Origin: Legionella massiliensis | GTDB lineage: Bacteria > Pseudomonadota > Gammaproteobacteria > Legionellales > Legionellaceae | Reading direction: 5' to 3' | NCBI RefSeq assembly: GCF_000756815.1 | Contig: NZ_CCVW01000001.1 | Location: forward strand, 434,001 to 498,000 | Length of the DNA: 64,000 nucleotides | In this document: positions 36,558-46,054 of the stretch, piece by piece | Numbering within the stretch: the stretch's first letter is position 1 | How the letters are laid out: each line of letters starts with the position of its first letter | Position numbers and translations under genes: made by a program | Notes under the pieces: model-generated | The model's database searches: none | What the model saw: the letters and a program-made list of their open reading frames with translations, nothing else | What the model was told of the DNA's origin: nothing

Positions 36558-37169
36558 TTACGAAAAAATAAGGTGCGTTAAACCGCGCGCCAAAGAGATC
36601 AGGAAAAGGGCATATAAAAAAGAACCAAGATAGGCCAAAGCCAGTACAATCCCATCTCTTTCAGAGATTCCTAAGCCAAACAGGATAATTAAAGATGAAA
36701 AAAAGAAGTTGCTAAAGGGAATAGGCAGCAATAAAAGCAAGCTTAGGCCTAATAAGACTATTCCATGTAGGCGTTCCATAGTGGGCGAGGAAAAAAATAA
36801 CCAGCGCGTTTTTAGCATACGTTCTATATAGAGCAGATAAGGCAGGGTCTTCTTTATAACTTGGCTAAGCTTATCCATAGCAATACGGCGCTTAGCCAGG
36901 GTTTGCGGCAGCCATAAGGCAGGTCGTGCCAAAATAATATGGACTGCAATAAAGACAATGGGTAAACCAAAGATAAAAGAAATTCCCGGAATAGCTGAAA
37001 CAGGGAGAGCACTTGGTAAGGCGAATAAGATTGCAATGAGGCCATAGGCCTTTTCACCCATTGTTTTTACCAGTTCCTCATAAGACACTGAAGATTCATT
37101 CTGATGAGTTTTAACCAGCTTTTTCAGCATTCCTGAAACAGAAGAGCCATTATTAACGCGTTCTTTCAT
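36558..37169 (-). CDS. ExoD-family exopolysaccharide-related membrane protein
   Basis: A 203-residue protein of the ExoD type: an N-terminal cytoplasmic segment (VSYEELVKTMGEKAYGLIAI), then membrane segments around ALPSALPVSAIPGISFIFGL and FSSLIILFGLGISERDGIVL, with the conserved ERDG. In rhizobia ExoD affects exopolysaccharide and alkaline tolerance; the mechanism is unclear. It overlaps the end of the permease gene by 17 bases and is read in the same direction, so the two are coupled. Confidence 0.8.
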   Translation of the reverse strand: MKERVNNGSSVSGMLKKLVKTHQNESSVSYEELVKTMGEKAYGLIAILFALPSALPVSAIPGISFIFGLPIVFIAVHIILARPALWLPQTLAKRRIAMDKLSQVIKKTLPYLLYIERMLKTRWLFFSSPTMERLHGIVLLGLSLLLLLPIPFSNFFFSSLIILFGLGISERDGIVLALAYLGSFLYALFLISLARGLTHLIFS

Positions 37170-38529
37170 TTAAATTTAATTCACTGCGATGTCGACTATA
37201 AGAAAAGTAGATTACCAACCCTACCGCCATCCAAATTATAAAACGGAGCATTGTGAGTCCAGGCAAATTATAAATCAGATAGCTACAACTAATTATGCCT
37301 AATGCAGGAATTAAGGGCATTAAAGGTGTTTTAAAAGGACGGGGCATATCTGGTTGGGTATAACGTAAAATAATTACTCCTGCACAAACCGTAATAAAAG
37401 CAAAAAGAGTTCCAATATTAACCAACTCGGCCAGATCATGCATAGGCACAAAGGCGGCAAGCAAGGCCATGAACAGACCACAGGTTACAATAATGCGCAG
37501 GGGGGTTTTTGTATAACCGTTCACCTGAGAAAAAAAACGCGGTAATAAACCATCTCGCGCCATAGCTAGAAAAATACGGCTAAGCCCATAAAACAGCACA
37601 AGCATAACGGTAGTCAAACCAGCAATAGCCCCCACACCAACCATTCCCGCAGCAAACTTATAACCCAGATTGAGTAAGGCATAACTAATAGGTGAAGACA
37701 CATTAAGTGTGCTATAGGGTGCTATTCCGGTGAGCAAACCTGAAACAATAATATATAAAACTGTACAGATCAGCAAAGAACCAACAATTCCGACCGGTAT
37801 ATCACGCTGGGGATTTACAGCCTCTTCGGCAGCGGTTGAAACCGCGTCAAAACCAATGTAAGCAAAGAAAATCAACGAGGCGCCGTGCATTACTCCTGAC
37901 CAACCAAAAGGCATAAAAGGAGACCAATACTGTGGTTTAATTGCGGTCGAAGCTATCACAATAAAGAGCAGAATCACCGCTAGCTTGACCAGAACCATTG
38001 TATTATTAAAGCGAGAACTGGATTTAACACCATAACCTAATAAAACCATTAGAAAAATAATGATAGAAAAAGCGGAAAGATTAAAAAGCCCACCATCATG
38101 GTGCAGTTTTGTTGGCACATAAAGTTTAAGCGCCGTGAGAAAATCATTGAAATAGCTAGACCATCCAACGGATACTGCAGAAACAGAAATAGAATATTCG
38201 AGCAACAAATCCCAGCCAACAATCCAGGCAATTAATTCGCCAAAACCAGCATAAGCATAGCCATAAGCGCTACCGCAACCACCAATACTGGCTGCTAACT
38301 CAGCATAAGATAAAGCGGCAAAGGCGCATGCGAAACCTGCGACTACATAAGATAAAACTATTGCAGGGCCTGCATCGTTCGCAGCAACTATACCGGTTAA
38401 CACAAATATTCCAGCACCGATAATCGCCCCAACACCTAACAATAGCAAATCAATAGAAGACAAGCACTTCACTAAATTTGTTTCAGTATCTGCCGTATCA
38501 TCTTTGTCTTTTTTACGAAACAAGTCCAT
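37153..38529 (-). CDS. APC-family amino-acid permease
   Basis: A 458-residue permease with about twelve hydrophobic segments. The APC helix I motif is LLGVGAIIGAGIFVLTGIVA near residues 30-50, and FFAYIGFDAVSTAAEEAVNP (~215-234) is typical of cationic-amino-acid transporter (CAT/YfnA-like) members. Such members bring in cationic or other amino acids, matching the amino-acid-based growth of Legionella. The substrate is not determined by sequence alone. It overlaps the ExoD-like gene downstream. Confidence 0.85.
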   Translation of the reverse strand: MDLFRKKDKDDTADTETNLVKCLSSIDLLLLGVGAIIGAGIFVLTGIVAANDAGPAIVLSYVVAGFACAFAALSYAELAASIGGCGSAYGYAYAGFGELIAWIVGWDLLLEYSISVSAVSVGWSSYFNDFLTALKLYVPTKLHHDGGLFNLSAFSIIIFLMVLLGYGVKSSSRFNNTMVLVKLAVILLFIVIASTAIKPQYWSPFMPFGWSGVMHGASLIFFAYIGFDAVSTAAEEAVNPQRDIPVGIVGSLLICTVLYIIVSGLLTGIAPYSTLNVSSPISYALLNLGYKFAAGMVGVGAIAGLTTVMLVLFYGLSRIFLAMARDGLLPRFFSQVNGYTKTPLRIIVTCGLFMALLAAFVPMHDLAELVNIGTLFAFITVCAGVIILRYTQPDMPRPFKTPLMPLIPALGIISCSYLIYNLPGLTMLRFIIWMAVGLVIYFSYSRHRSELNLNERTR

Positions 38530-38672
38530 GTTAGTATGCTCTTTCGATTTTTGAAATTGAATACACAGCGGTAAATGCCAAGATGGGTATTTTCATTTCA
38601 AGGATGTATAGGTTTTTAGAAACTTTAGCACTAAAGTATGACCTGAGAAACCCCGTTTATGCTGAATATCGA

Positions 38673-39296
38673 ATGAAAAAATTTCTCATTACTCTGTTAT
38701 TACTAAGTTTTTTGAATACGGCTAGCGCAAATGGCACTAATTCCGTATTACCGCAGCAAAGTCCTGCCGCAACAGAGTTACCCAAAGACTATACTGAAAG
38801 CTGCACCAAATGGTGGTCTTGGACAAAGCCCATTTGTAAGCGTTTTCATCAGATTTGGACAGAGGGTGACAAGGAACTTTATCTCAGTGGTTACGCCTGG
38901 CATAACCGTTATACCTACTCAAAACATAAAATCCGTTCTTACAATGAACAAGCTTGGGGTGGCGGCTTAGGTAAAGGGTTCTATGATGAAAAAGGGGACT
39001 GGCATGGGCTTTTTGCCTTTGCATTTCTGGATTCACATAAGAACATTGAACCTGCTGTTGGCTACGCCTTTCTCAAAGTTGCCCATCTAACACCTAATTT
39101 AAACCTTGGTGCCGGGTACACAGTTCTTGTCACTCAACGCCCTGATATATTTGGTGGCATTCCATTTCCGGGCGTTCTTCCTTGGGTTTCAGTAAGTTAT
39201 CGCAAAGCGTCTATTTCAGCGACTTACATTCCCGGCGCAGCTGGTGCAGGCAACGTGCTTTATATCCTTGGCAAACTAAGCTTTGATCTCTTCTAA
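38673..39296 (+). CDS. pagP: PagP/Rcp lipid A palmitoyltransferase
   Basis: A ~207-residue outer-membrane enzyme that moves a palmitate from phospholipid to lipid A. The signal peptide is [18 protein letters not shown]. Then come the amphipathic helix [16 protein letters not shown] and the barrel: [17 protein letters not shown] (catalytic His), [13 protein letters not shown] and [17 protein letters not shown] (catalytic Asp-Ser). The start at 38673 is chosen for the leader; a longer in-frame start at 38583 would put 30 residues before it. In Legionella the homologue Rcp gives resistance to antimicrobial peptides and aids intracellular growth. Confidence 0.92.
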   Translation: MKKFLITLLLLSFLNTASANGTNSVLPQQSPAATELPKDYTESCTKWWSWTKPICKRFHQIWTEGDKELYLSGYAWHNRYTYSKHKIRSYNEQAWGGGLGKGFYDEKGDWHGLFAFAFLDSHKNIEPAVGYAFLKVAHLTPNLNLGAGYTVLVTQRPDIFGGIPFPGVLPWVSVSYRKASISATYIPGAAGAGNVLYILGKLSFDLF

Positions 39297-39376
39297 GATA
39301 GCGTTTTACGAGACTTGCACATTTCTATTTCAGTTGTTAGGCTGGCGGGGTTTTTATTTTTTATGGAGTAAGTTAC

Positions 39377-39808
39377 ATGATGTTAAAGTCCGGAATTCTT
39401 ATGCTCTTAGGTACTTTGTCAGCAAACGCTGCTTTTGCAACGATTCAAATGCAAGCACCAGATGCCTGCCCTAAGATTAGCCTAATCAAAAGCGAAGGAG
39501 TCTCGATGGCCTATCAATTACCTCCAAAGAACTATTTTTTTGCCTTCCAGGAAAGCTCCTATGACACAAATCACACTTGGTACTTTGCTATCGGTTTTTT
39601 TGAAACAGACTCTATGGATGTTGCACTTTCGAAGGGCAATAGCGCTCTAAATAAATTGTCTGAACCTTCAAAACCTTACTATGACAAGGAAGGTTATTGG
39701 GTATGCAGTTACAATGTGGTTGGGACAGATCTTGCTGCGGTCGCTTTCTATGCAGATCAACCTATCTCCCCCTTACAGACCAAGCATCTTCTGAGAAAAA
39801 TACGCTAA
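39377..39808 (+). CDS. Small secreted protein, DUF4949-like
   Basis: A 143-residue protein with a signal peptide ending near NAAFA. The mature part contains one Cys pair (DACPKIS and YWVCSYN), probably a disulfide, and an FAFQESSYDTNHTWYFA block. It resembles the DUF4949 group of small secreted Legionella proteins; the function is unknown. Thirteen bases separate it from tag, so the two may share a message, though the pairing seems unrelated in function. Confidence 0.6.
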   Translation: MMLKSGILMLLGTLSANAAFATIQMQAPDACPKISLIKSEGVSMAYQLPPKNYFFAFQESSYDTNHTWYFAIGFFETDSMDVALSKGNSALNKLSEPSKPYYDKEGYWVCSYNVVGTDLAAVAFYADQPISPLQTKHLLRKIR

Positions 39809-39821
39809 AGGATTCGTCTTT

Positions 39822-40382
39822 ATGGAAAAATGCAGCTGGTGTCTTAAAGATCCGTTATATATTGCTTATCACGATGAAGAATGGGGAGTTCCCGTTAGAA
39901 ATCGTGAAAAGCTGTTTGAAATGATCATTCTTGAAAGTATGCAAGCTGGATTAAGCTGGTTTACTGTTTTGAAAAAACGTGCAGCAATGCGTGAAGCCTT
40001 TTTAAATTTTTCTCCAGAAAAACTGGCGGTATTATCCGATGCAGACATGCAGCGTTTATTAGGCAATGAAGCAATAATACGTAATCGCTTGAAGATTAAA
40101 TCCGTCCAAACCAATGCCCAAGTTTTTTTAAAAGTGGCAGACCGTGAGAATATCATTGACTATTTTTGGCAGTTTACGGATGGACGGGTTTTACAAAACA
40201 AAAGAGCGTCTTTAGCGGACATTCCTGCAATTACTCCTGAATCAACGGCCATGGCTAAGCAATTGAAGAAAGACGGTTTCGTATTTATGGGACCAACAAC
40301 CTGCTACGCATTTATGCAGTCAGTCGGCATGGTCAATGATCATGTACAGACCTGTTTTCGCCACAACCAGCTTTCTCGTTAG
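39822..40382 (+). CDS. tag: DNA-3-methyladenine glycosylase I
   Basis: A 186-residue base-excision enzyme that removes 3-methyladenine. The zinc-binding residues of Tag are in place: Cys4 (EKCSWC), His17 (AYHDEEWGVP) and the late His and Cys in VNDHVQTCFRH. The catalytic Glu region LESMQAGLSWFTVLKKR and FMQSVGMVNDH are conserved. Length matches E. coli Tag (187). Confidence 0.95.
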   Translation: MEKCSWCLKDPLYIAYHDEEWGVPVRNREKLFEMIILESMQAGLSWFTVLKKRAAMREAFLNFSPEKLAVLSDADMQRLLGNEAIIRNRLKIKSVQTNAQVFLKVADRENIIDYFWQFTDGRVLQNKRASLADIPAITPESTAMAKQLKKDGFVFMGPTTCYAFMQSVGMVNDHVQTCFRHNQLSR

Positions 40383-40511
40383 TTGTGGAATTTGATCTTC
40401 GCTTGAAAATAAAGGTCTATAATTAACAGCAAGAGAGGGCGTGCCGAGGTCTAATGCAGGGGTTAAGCCCTGGTTCAAAGCAGCTAGGTAAAAATGCAGG
40501 AGGCTCTTATT

Positions 40512-40835
40512 ATGAAAGGGTTAATCAAAAAGCTGTTCTCTGTACTTCTTGTTATCAGTTCTTGCGTAGGCTATGCCAATAATAAGATAGTAGTCACAGG
40601 AAAACCGGTCATTTTATTACCAGAGGCAAACTACTATGTCTTTCCCAAGACCTATTCTCCTGTCCGTAGTTATCATCTTGTAAATATTAGCGGCGATAAT
40701 CGCGTCTGTTTTATCACGCCGCAACCAGATTTGGCTTCCCTTGATACACTAAAAATCTATATCGTACTCAATGATAAAAAATTTCTTTGGTTTTGTTATC
40801 GCTATAGCCCACAGTTTTTTACTATGGACTATTAG
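40512..40835 (+). CDS. Small exported protein of unknown function
   Basis: A 107-residue protein with a signal peptide (KGLIKKLFSVLLVISSCVGYA, cleavage near residue 22). The start at 40512 follows AGGAGG by eight bases; a Met six codons upstream would overlap that site. The mature part is beta-rich with two Cys. A TATAAT hexamer at ~40420 and a leader that can form CAGGG/CCCTG precede it. No family recognised. Confidence 0.5.
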   Translation: MKGLIKKLFSVLLVISSCVGYANNKIVVTGKPVILLPEANYYVFPKTYSPVRSYHLVNISGDNRVCFITPQPDLASLDTLKIYIVLNDKKFLWFCYRYSPQFFTMDY

Positions 40836-40847
40836 TAACTGTTCACT

Positions 40848-41990
40848 CTATTCAAGCACAAGAGATTCTTTAAAGGCCTTGATGTGGCTGTAGGCCTCAT
40901 CAATCCGGCTTTTAGGAATCTCTCCTGATTTTACTTTGGCTTCAACAATATCGATAACCTCTGCAGGATCTTGTGCCCTATCAGCTAACTGGTTACCGAA
41001 AATCAGCATATCTGAGCCGGCATTAATAGCCAAGGTTAAGGCCTTATCTAGGCTGTAATGAGCGGTTATGGCTTTCATTTGCATATCATCAGTAATAATG
41101 ACCCCATCAAATTGCAGCTGTTCACGCAAGAGTCCGGTTAGAATTTTGTGTGACAAGGTCGCAGGAAGGCCAGAATCGTCTAACTGACGGTTTACAATAT
41201 GAGCCGTCATGACCATTTTACAGCTATCACTGCCATCCAATAATAACTTATAGGGTTCCAATTCAGAGTCGAGCCAGCTATTAGAGACATCCACAAAGCC
41301 TAAATGTGAATCAGCATTTGAGCTTCCATGACCCGGGAAATGTTTGTAAGCACATTGTGTTTTATGCTTTATAAAATTATGCGAATAGATCGATGCATAA
41401 TGAGCAACCTCTTTGGGATTTGTCGAAAAACTACGTTTCAATTTAGCAATTATCGGGTTATCTGGATTCACATTAACATCTAAAACAGGAGCAAAATTTA
41501 AATTAAAGCCAGAATCGCTTAGCGTTTTAGCCATAGCTTCTGCAACCTGATTTGCTTCTTCATCCGGCATCTTACCTACATCAGCTGCAGAATGTGTCGC
41601 GGAAAAACCATAGGACTGTCCTAAGCGATTGACAGCGCCCCCCTCATAATCAACCGACGTCAGCAGAGGTAACTTCGGGCGATGATATTTTGCATTCGCC
41701 AGTTTGGTCGCTTTCTGTAATTGATGATTTAATTCGCTGACCTGCTCTGGACTCGCAATATTTTTATCATAACTAGCTGTACGAAAATTATAATCAAATA
41801 GAATAACGCCACCTATATTGACCTCATTGATTGCTTTAATAATTGGCGAATTTTTATTGACCGTTTTGCCATCAAAACCAATGATTAGCATCTGGCCAAT
41901 CTTATCTCTTAAACTGGGTTCATCAGTGGCAAAACTCTGCTGTAGGTATAGCGAGGCAAAAAATAAGATTAAAACTTTAAGAAACTTCAT
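40848..41990 (-). CDS. Exported GH3 glycoside hydrolase, NagZ-like
   Basis: A 380-residue protein with a signal peptide (MKFLKVLILFFASLYLQQSFA split, cleavage near residue 21). The GH3 catalytic domain shows CAYKHFPGHGSSNADSHLGF, including the flexible-loop His of NagZ enzymes, and the nucleophile Asp in VIITDDMQMKAI. NagZ releases N-acetylglucosamine from muropeptides and is normally cytosolic; the signal peptide here implies a periplasmic or secreted relative, so its substrate may be peptidoglycan fragments or chitin-like oligosaccharides. It is convergent with the small exported protein gene. Confidence 0.8.
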   Translation of the reverse strand: MKFLKVLILFFASLYLQQSFATDEPSLRDKIGQMLIIGFDGKTVNKNSPIIKAINEVNIGGVILFDYNFRTASYDKNIASPEQVSELNHQLQKATKLANAKYHRPKLPLLTSVDYEGGAVNRLGQSYGFSATHSAADVGKMPDEEANQVAEAMAKTLSDSGFNLNFAPVLDVNVNPDNPIIAKLKRSFSTNPKEVAHYASIYSHNFIKHKTQCAYKHFPGHGSSNADSHLGFVDVSNSWLDSELEPYKLLLDGSDSCKMVMTAHIVNRQLDDSGLPATLSHKILTGLLREQLQFDGVIITDDMQMKAITAHYSLDKALTLAINAGSDMLIFGNQLADRAQDPAEVIDIVEAKVKSGEIPKSRIDEAYSHIKAFKESLVLE

Positions 41991-42156
41991 AAATCTGTCC
42001 TTGTATGGGAGGACAGATATGATAATATTTTAAACAAAAATAATCAATTATTATCATCATGCTCTAATTTGTTTCTTTTGCTCCATAGTTTGTTGCCTAT
42101 GCTTCAGCTAAACAATAAGCTATCAATTAAATCGTTTTACCATTTCAGGACTCACT

Positions 42157-42546
42157 ATGTGGAAATCCATTATAGCCATCGCTTTAGGTGCATCCTTAGG
42201 CGCACTTCTTCGCTGGTTTCTTGGTGTAAAACTTAATACTCTTTTGCCGAATATTCCACCGGGAACCTTAGTTGCCAATCTTGTTGGCGGCTATATTATC
42301 GGAGTAGCTATTGCCTACTTTGTCCAGATGCCCACTATTGCGCCTGAATGGCGATTATTTATCATCACAGGATTTTGTGGCGGTTTGACAACCTTTTCAA
42401 CCTTCTCTGCCGAGGTTGTCGGTTTGCTACAACAAGAAAGATTTGCCTGGTCTTTAGGCGCAATTTCTGTCCATCTCTTCGGCTCACTTTTTATGACACT
42501 TGCGGGGATGGCTAGCTGGCGATATTTAGGACGATTGCTAGGCTAA
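42157..42546 (+). CDS. crcB: Fluoride channel CrcB/FluC
   Basis: A 129-residue protein with four hydrophobic helices, forming a dual-topology dimer that lets fluoride leave the cell. Conserved blocks: [31 protein letters not shown] (Asn) and [17 protein letters not shown] (the sodium-site and Phe-box motif). No fluoride riboswitch fold is recognisable in the 150 bases upstream. Confidence 0.93.
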   Translation: MWKSIIAIALGASLGALLRWFLGVKLNTLLPNIPPGTLVANLVGGYIIGVAIAYFVQMPTIAPEWRLFIITGFCGGLTTFSTFSAEVVGLLQQERFAWSLGAISVHLFGSLFMTLAGMASWRYLGRLLG

Positions 42547-42607
42547 GAATTGCTTGTCTAATAAAGAGATGCTACTTTTTAATTAAGCCCTATTCAGGAT
42601 GACCATA

Positions 42608-43135
42608 ATGAATTCGTTTATAGAACAAGCAAAGTTTTATGCGGCCTATCACCAAAAACCTATTACTCGTTACACACATTTCATTGGTGTTCCCCTCATT
42701 ATTTTTTCAGTTATGGTCTTTTTTGGGTTTCTCCATCTGATTATTCCTGGAGTTATGGATATTACACTTGCAGGTTTGGCCTCTTTAGTCTTACTTGGCT
42801 ATTACTATTATCTAAATTGGCGTATTGCCTTGGCTCTGACCCTTATTTTTATTGTACTCCTGTGGTTTGCGAATTTAGTCAGTCAAAATGGTCCTAATAG
42901 CACCTCATTATGGGTTTTTATCATCACCTTTGTGTTGGGCTGGGCTTTTCAGCTTGTGGGGCATTTTATTGAAGGCAAGCGTCCTGCATTTATGGATAAT
43001 CTATGGCAATCCCTAATTGCCCCAATGTATCTAACTGCGGAGCTTTTCTTTTTAGCAGGCTATATGCACGACCTGCAAAGGGAAATTGAGAGTGCGCCGA
43101 CAAGCGACGAAACTACGGATGTAAAATCTGAGTAA
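42608..43135 (+). CDS. Mpo1/DUF962-like membrane protein
   Basis: A 175-residue membrane protein. The N-terminal AKFYAAYHQKPITRYTHFIG and later GWAFQLVGHFIEGKRPA carry the conserved His residues of the DUF962 (Mpo1/YGL010w) family, which in yeast is a 2-hydroxy fatty acid dioxygenase. About four hydrophobic segments. The ATG at 42608 follows AGGA by a usual distance; an ATG three codons earlier is also possible. Enzyme activity in bacteria is inferred from the family. Confidence 0.75.
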   Translation: MNSFIEQAKFYAAYHQKPITRYTHFIGVPLIIFSVMVFFGFLHLIIPGVMDITLAGLASLVLLGYYYYLNWRIALALTLIFIVLLWFANLVSQNGPNSTSLWVFIITFVLGWAFQLVGHFIEGKRPAFMDNLWQSLIAPMYLTAELFFLAGYMHDLQREIESAPTSDETTDVKSE

Positions 43136-43181
43136 TAGCTCAGGTGGGATGTAAAAATCTTGGAGAAAGTTCAATTTTGAG

Positions 43182-43310
43182 CGTAATAGGTCACCCCCAT
43201 CCCGAAATCCCACGGCTTGACCGCGGGATCTATGGGCTCAGAGTGAACACCGGATCCCGCGGTCAAGCCGCGGGAATTCAATACTGGGGTGGGGGCTGAC
43301 CTATTACTTT
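43182..43310. repeat. Inverted-repeat element between convergent genes
   Basis: A strong dyad: CGGCTTGACCGCGGGATC at 43213-43230 and its exact complement at 43253-43270. Outer arms also pair imperfectly (AATAGGTCACCCCCATCCC near 43187, and GGGGTGGGGGCTGACCTATT near 43286-43306). GC-rich compared with the surroundings. No gene inside. A repeat family or a transcription end for rlmKL and the Mpo1-like gene. Confidence 0.6.
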
Positions 43311-43375
43311 TAATCACGTTTTTCTCTCGAGATGGGTCCAAAGCGGACTTTCCTGAGTATGGGGTGATCTATTAC

Positions 43376-45490
43376 TCAGTTAGAAGACTGCGTTATCATA
43401 TAGCACTGATGAATTCGCTTAGATCGCTTAAAATCCAAGTCGATAGTTTCTGCGCTAATATCCTCTATCTTATATTTTTGGCTAATCTCTGGCGAAAGCT
43501 TAAACTGCCGCAAGTTCGTCGAAAAATATAAAACCCCTTTAGCATTTAGCAAACGCATAGCAGCATTAATTAGATCAATATGATCACGCTGAACATCCAG
43601 GGTCTGCTTCATCCGTTTTGAATTTGAAAAACTTGGCGGGTCAAGAAAAATAACATCAAAGCGATCAGAGGTGATCTGCAACCATTCCAAACAATCGAAA
43701 TGTATAAATTGATGTCTGGATAAATCAATATGATTAAGCCTGAAATTATCTTCTGACCAGCTTAAATAGGTTTTTGAGAGATCTACATTCGTAGTTATTG
43801 CCCCTGCCAAAGCGGCATGCACGCTAGCGCTTGCGGTATAACAAAAGCAATTTAGAAACCGCTGACCAGATTTTAATTGAGCAAAACGCATCCTGAGCGG
43901 CCGATGATCAAGAAACAAACCAGTATCCAGGTAATCATAGAGATTAACCTTTAATTTTGCCTGACCTTCCACAACCGTCATGTTATGTCGAGTTTGACTC
44001 ATTTTTTGATATTGGCTACTTCCCTTTTGTTGTTTACGCTGCTTAACCACTAATTTGTCAGCTGAGATTCCTAAAGCAGCAGGGACAACTTGAATAACAT
44101 CCAGGCTGCGTTTTTCAACCTTATGGGCAGCAATACTGGCCGGTGCGGCATATTCCTGCAGTACGGCATAATCATTATAGATATCTATGGCAAAGGCATA
44201 TTCTGGTAAATCTGCATCATAAACGCGATAACAGTTGATATGGCTGCGTTTAGCCCATTTTTGCAAATGGTTATGATTTTTCTTTAACCGGTTTGCCAAC
44301 ATCTGAGCTGCAGAAGAGAAATGCCCTCTTTCAGCATTTTTAAGCTGATTCTCTGCATTAAGTGTTAAACAGTATAATTTGCATTCTAGGGCACCATTAA
44401 ATAAGGTGTACTGCTTCTCGGCACGTAAACCTATTGCCTTCGCAAGCATCGGATTTGAAGTCAAAATTGCAGCATGCCAGCCCTGATAATAGGAATGAAG
44501 AATTGTCCCTAACTCATGATAAAGCGGGACAAGCTGCGTAGCGTCACCCAAGCGCTCACCATAGGGAGGGTTTGCAATAACCAACCCTTTTTCATTGGCT
44601 GGACGGCAATCTTTCACCGATAAATTGGCAAATTCCACTAAGGGCAATACACCCGCACGTTCAGCATTGTCCCGAGCGATATTTATTAATTTAGGATTGT
44701 TATCTGTCCCTAACAACTTAAGTTTTATAGGTTTAACTTGCTGTAGAGCCTGCGCCCTCACCTTATCCCATAATGAGGGTTGATGCTGAGCCCAACGAAT
44801 TAAAGCCTGATCATGGCGCAATAATCCAGGTGCAATATGCCCCGCCATCATCGCAGCCTCGATAACGAGGGTGCCAGCACCACAAAAGGGATCATGTAAA
44901 ACATAACCTTCCGCAGCTAGTTGCGGCCATTTGGCACGAATCAGCATAGCTGCAGCAATATTTTCTTTTAAAGGAGCCTCACCAGCCTGAGTACGATAAC
45001 CACGCTGATGCAAGCTATAGCCTGTCAAATCAAGACTGACTGTAACCTGGTCATTTTTTAAATGGGCATGCAAGCGAATATCTGGCTGCCCCCGATCAAT
45101 TGTTGGGCGCATCCCTTTAAAGCTGCGAAAATGATCAACAATACCGTCTTTGATTACCTGCGCGCCAAACATAGAATTCCGAATATGGTCCGATGAACCG
45201 TGAAACTCGATAGCTAGACTTTTATCCGCAGTAAAGACTGTTTGCCAGGGAAACTGGTTGGCTAATTGATATAGCGTTTGCTCATTATGGGCTTCGCCAC
45301 TAAATAAAATCAGCTGTACGCGGTTAGCTAGCCTTGTCCAAAGGCACAAATGATAAATCATAGCCAACTCGGCCTGGCCATAAACCCCCTGAGGACTAAC
45401 CCGGGAAACATGAAAGCCAAGTGCTTTCACCTCATCTTCCAACAGATATTCCAAACCTTTCGGGCAGCTGATAAAAAGAGAGTAGTTCAT
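43376..45490 (-). CDS. rlmKL: Bifunctional 23S rRNA methyltransferase RlmKL
   Basis: A ~704-residue fusion. An N-terminal ferredoxin-like/THUMP region (residues ~1-155) precedes the RlmL domain, which makes m2G2445 (DPFCGAGTLVIEAAMMAG; VIANPPYGERLG). The C-terminal RlmK domain makes m7G2069 (RFLNCFCYTASASVHAALAG; FDVIFLDPPSFSNSKRM). The start is set at the Met of MNYSLFISC, giving the family N-terminus; a Met three codons earlier is in frame. It overlaps the end of yjgA by 4 bases. Confidence 0.92.
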   Translation of the reverse strand: MNYSLFISCPKGLEYLLEDEVKALGFHVSRVSPQGVYGQAELAMIYHLCLWTRLANRVQLILFSGEAHNEQTLYQLANQFPWQTVFTADKSLAIEFHGSSDHIRNSMFGAQVIKDGIVDHFRSFKGMRPTIDRGQPDIRLHAHLKNDQVTVSLDLTGYSLHQRGYRTQAGEAPLKENIAAAMLIRAKWPQLAAEGYVLHDPFCGAGTLVIEAAMMAGHIAPGLLRHDQALIRWAQHQPSLWDKVRAQALQQVKPIKLKLLGTDNNPKLINIARDNAERAGVLPLVEFANLSVKDCRPANEKGLVIANPPYGERLGDATQLVPLYHELGTILHSYYQGWHAAILTSNPMLAKAIGLRAEKQYTLFNGALECKLYCLTLNAENQLKNAERGHFSSAAQMLANRLKKNHNHLQKWAKRSHINCYRVYDADLPEYAFAIDIYNDYAVLQEYAAPASIAAHKVEKRSLDVIQVVPAALGISADKLVVKQRKQQKGSSQYQKMSQTRHNMTVVEGQAKLKVNLYDYLDTGLFLDHRPLRMRFAQLKSGQRFLNCFCYTASASVHAALAGAITTNVDLSKTYLSWSEDNFRLNHIDLSRHQFIHFDCLEWLQITSDRFDVIFLDPPSFSNSKRMKQTLDVQRDHIDLINAAMRLLNAKGVLYFSTNLRQFKLSPEISQKYKIEDISAETIDLDFKRSKRIHQCYMITQSSN

Positions 45491-45966
45491 GATAGGCAAG
45501 ACCTTAGAAAACGAAACAACGCTTTAGCGGCACCACTGGGTTTGCCACTCTGCTGCTCTTCCTCTGCTTTTTTTATAAGTTGGCGAAGTTGCTGAACATC
45601 ACTGGGCTGATAATCATGAATAAATTCTGTAAGCGCATCCTTACCCTCGTTGATCAGCCGATCTCGCCATTGTTCTAACTCATGAAATACCGCTGTTTGC
45701 GCAGAGCCTTCAGCAAGAATTAGATCATAAGCAGCTAAAATGGCTTCACTATCAGCAGCTCTCATAAGCTTGCCAATCAACTGTGCCTGACGCCTTATAG
45801 CCCCGTGGCTTTTAATGTTTTTTGCTTGATCAATGGCATGGCGTAAATTTGCTGGCAGAGGCAAACGATCGAGTTTCTCGTTACTTAACCCAATAAATTC
45901 AACGCCAATTTTTTGCAAAGCATCAGCATCACGCTTTTTTTGTGATTTACTCTTTATCTCTTCCAT
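45487..45966 (-). CDS. yjgA: YjgA/DarP family ribosome-associated protein
   Basis: A 159-residue basic helical DUF615 protein, which in E. coli co-purifies with late 50S particles and the ObgE-type assembly pathway. Conserved segments: KSKSQKKRDADALQKIGVEF, LPANLRHAIDQAKNIKSHGA and RRQAQLIGKLMR. The ATG at 45966 with AAGG upstream is preferred over a TTG nine codons earlier. Its coupling to rlmKL links two 50S-maturation genes. Confidence 0.88.
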   Translation of the reverse strand: MEEIKSKSQKKRDADALQKIGVEFIGLSNEKLDRLPLPANLRHAIDQAKNIKSHGAIRRQAQLIGKLMRAADSEAILAAYDLILAEGSAQTAVFHELEQWRDRLINEGKDALTEFIHDYQPSDVQQLRQLIKKAEEEQQSGKPSGAAKALFRFLRSCLS

Positions 45967-46054
45967 CAAACTAACCTTTTTAAACTCAAACAACTTCTTC
46001 TAACCGAAGAATCGTTCGGGCAGTATTTTTTATTTTAGCATGTCTGAATTGACA

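Noticed and set aside
42000-42156. Fluoride riboswitch before crcB
   Set aside because: The conserved riboswitch core and pseudoknot are not seen in this AT-rich segment.
43289-43531. An 80-codon plus-strand frame at the end of rlmKL
   Set aside because: It lies opposite the conserved RlmK C-terminus and has no independent support.
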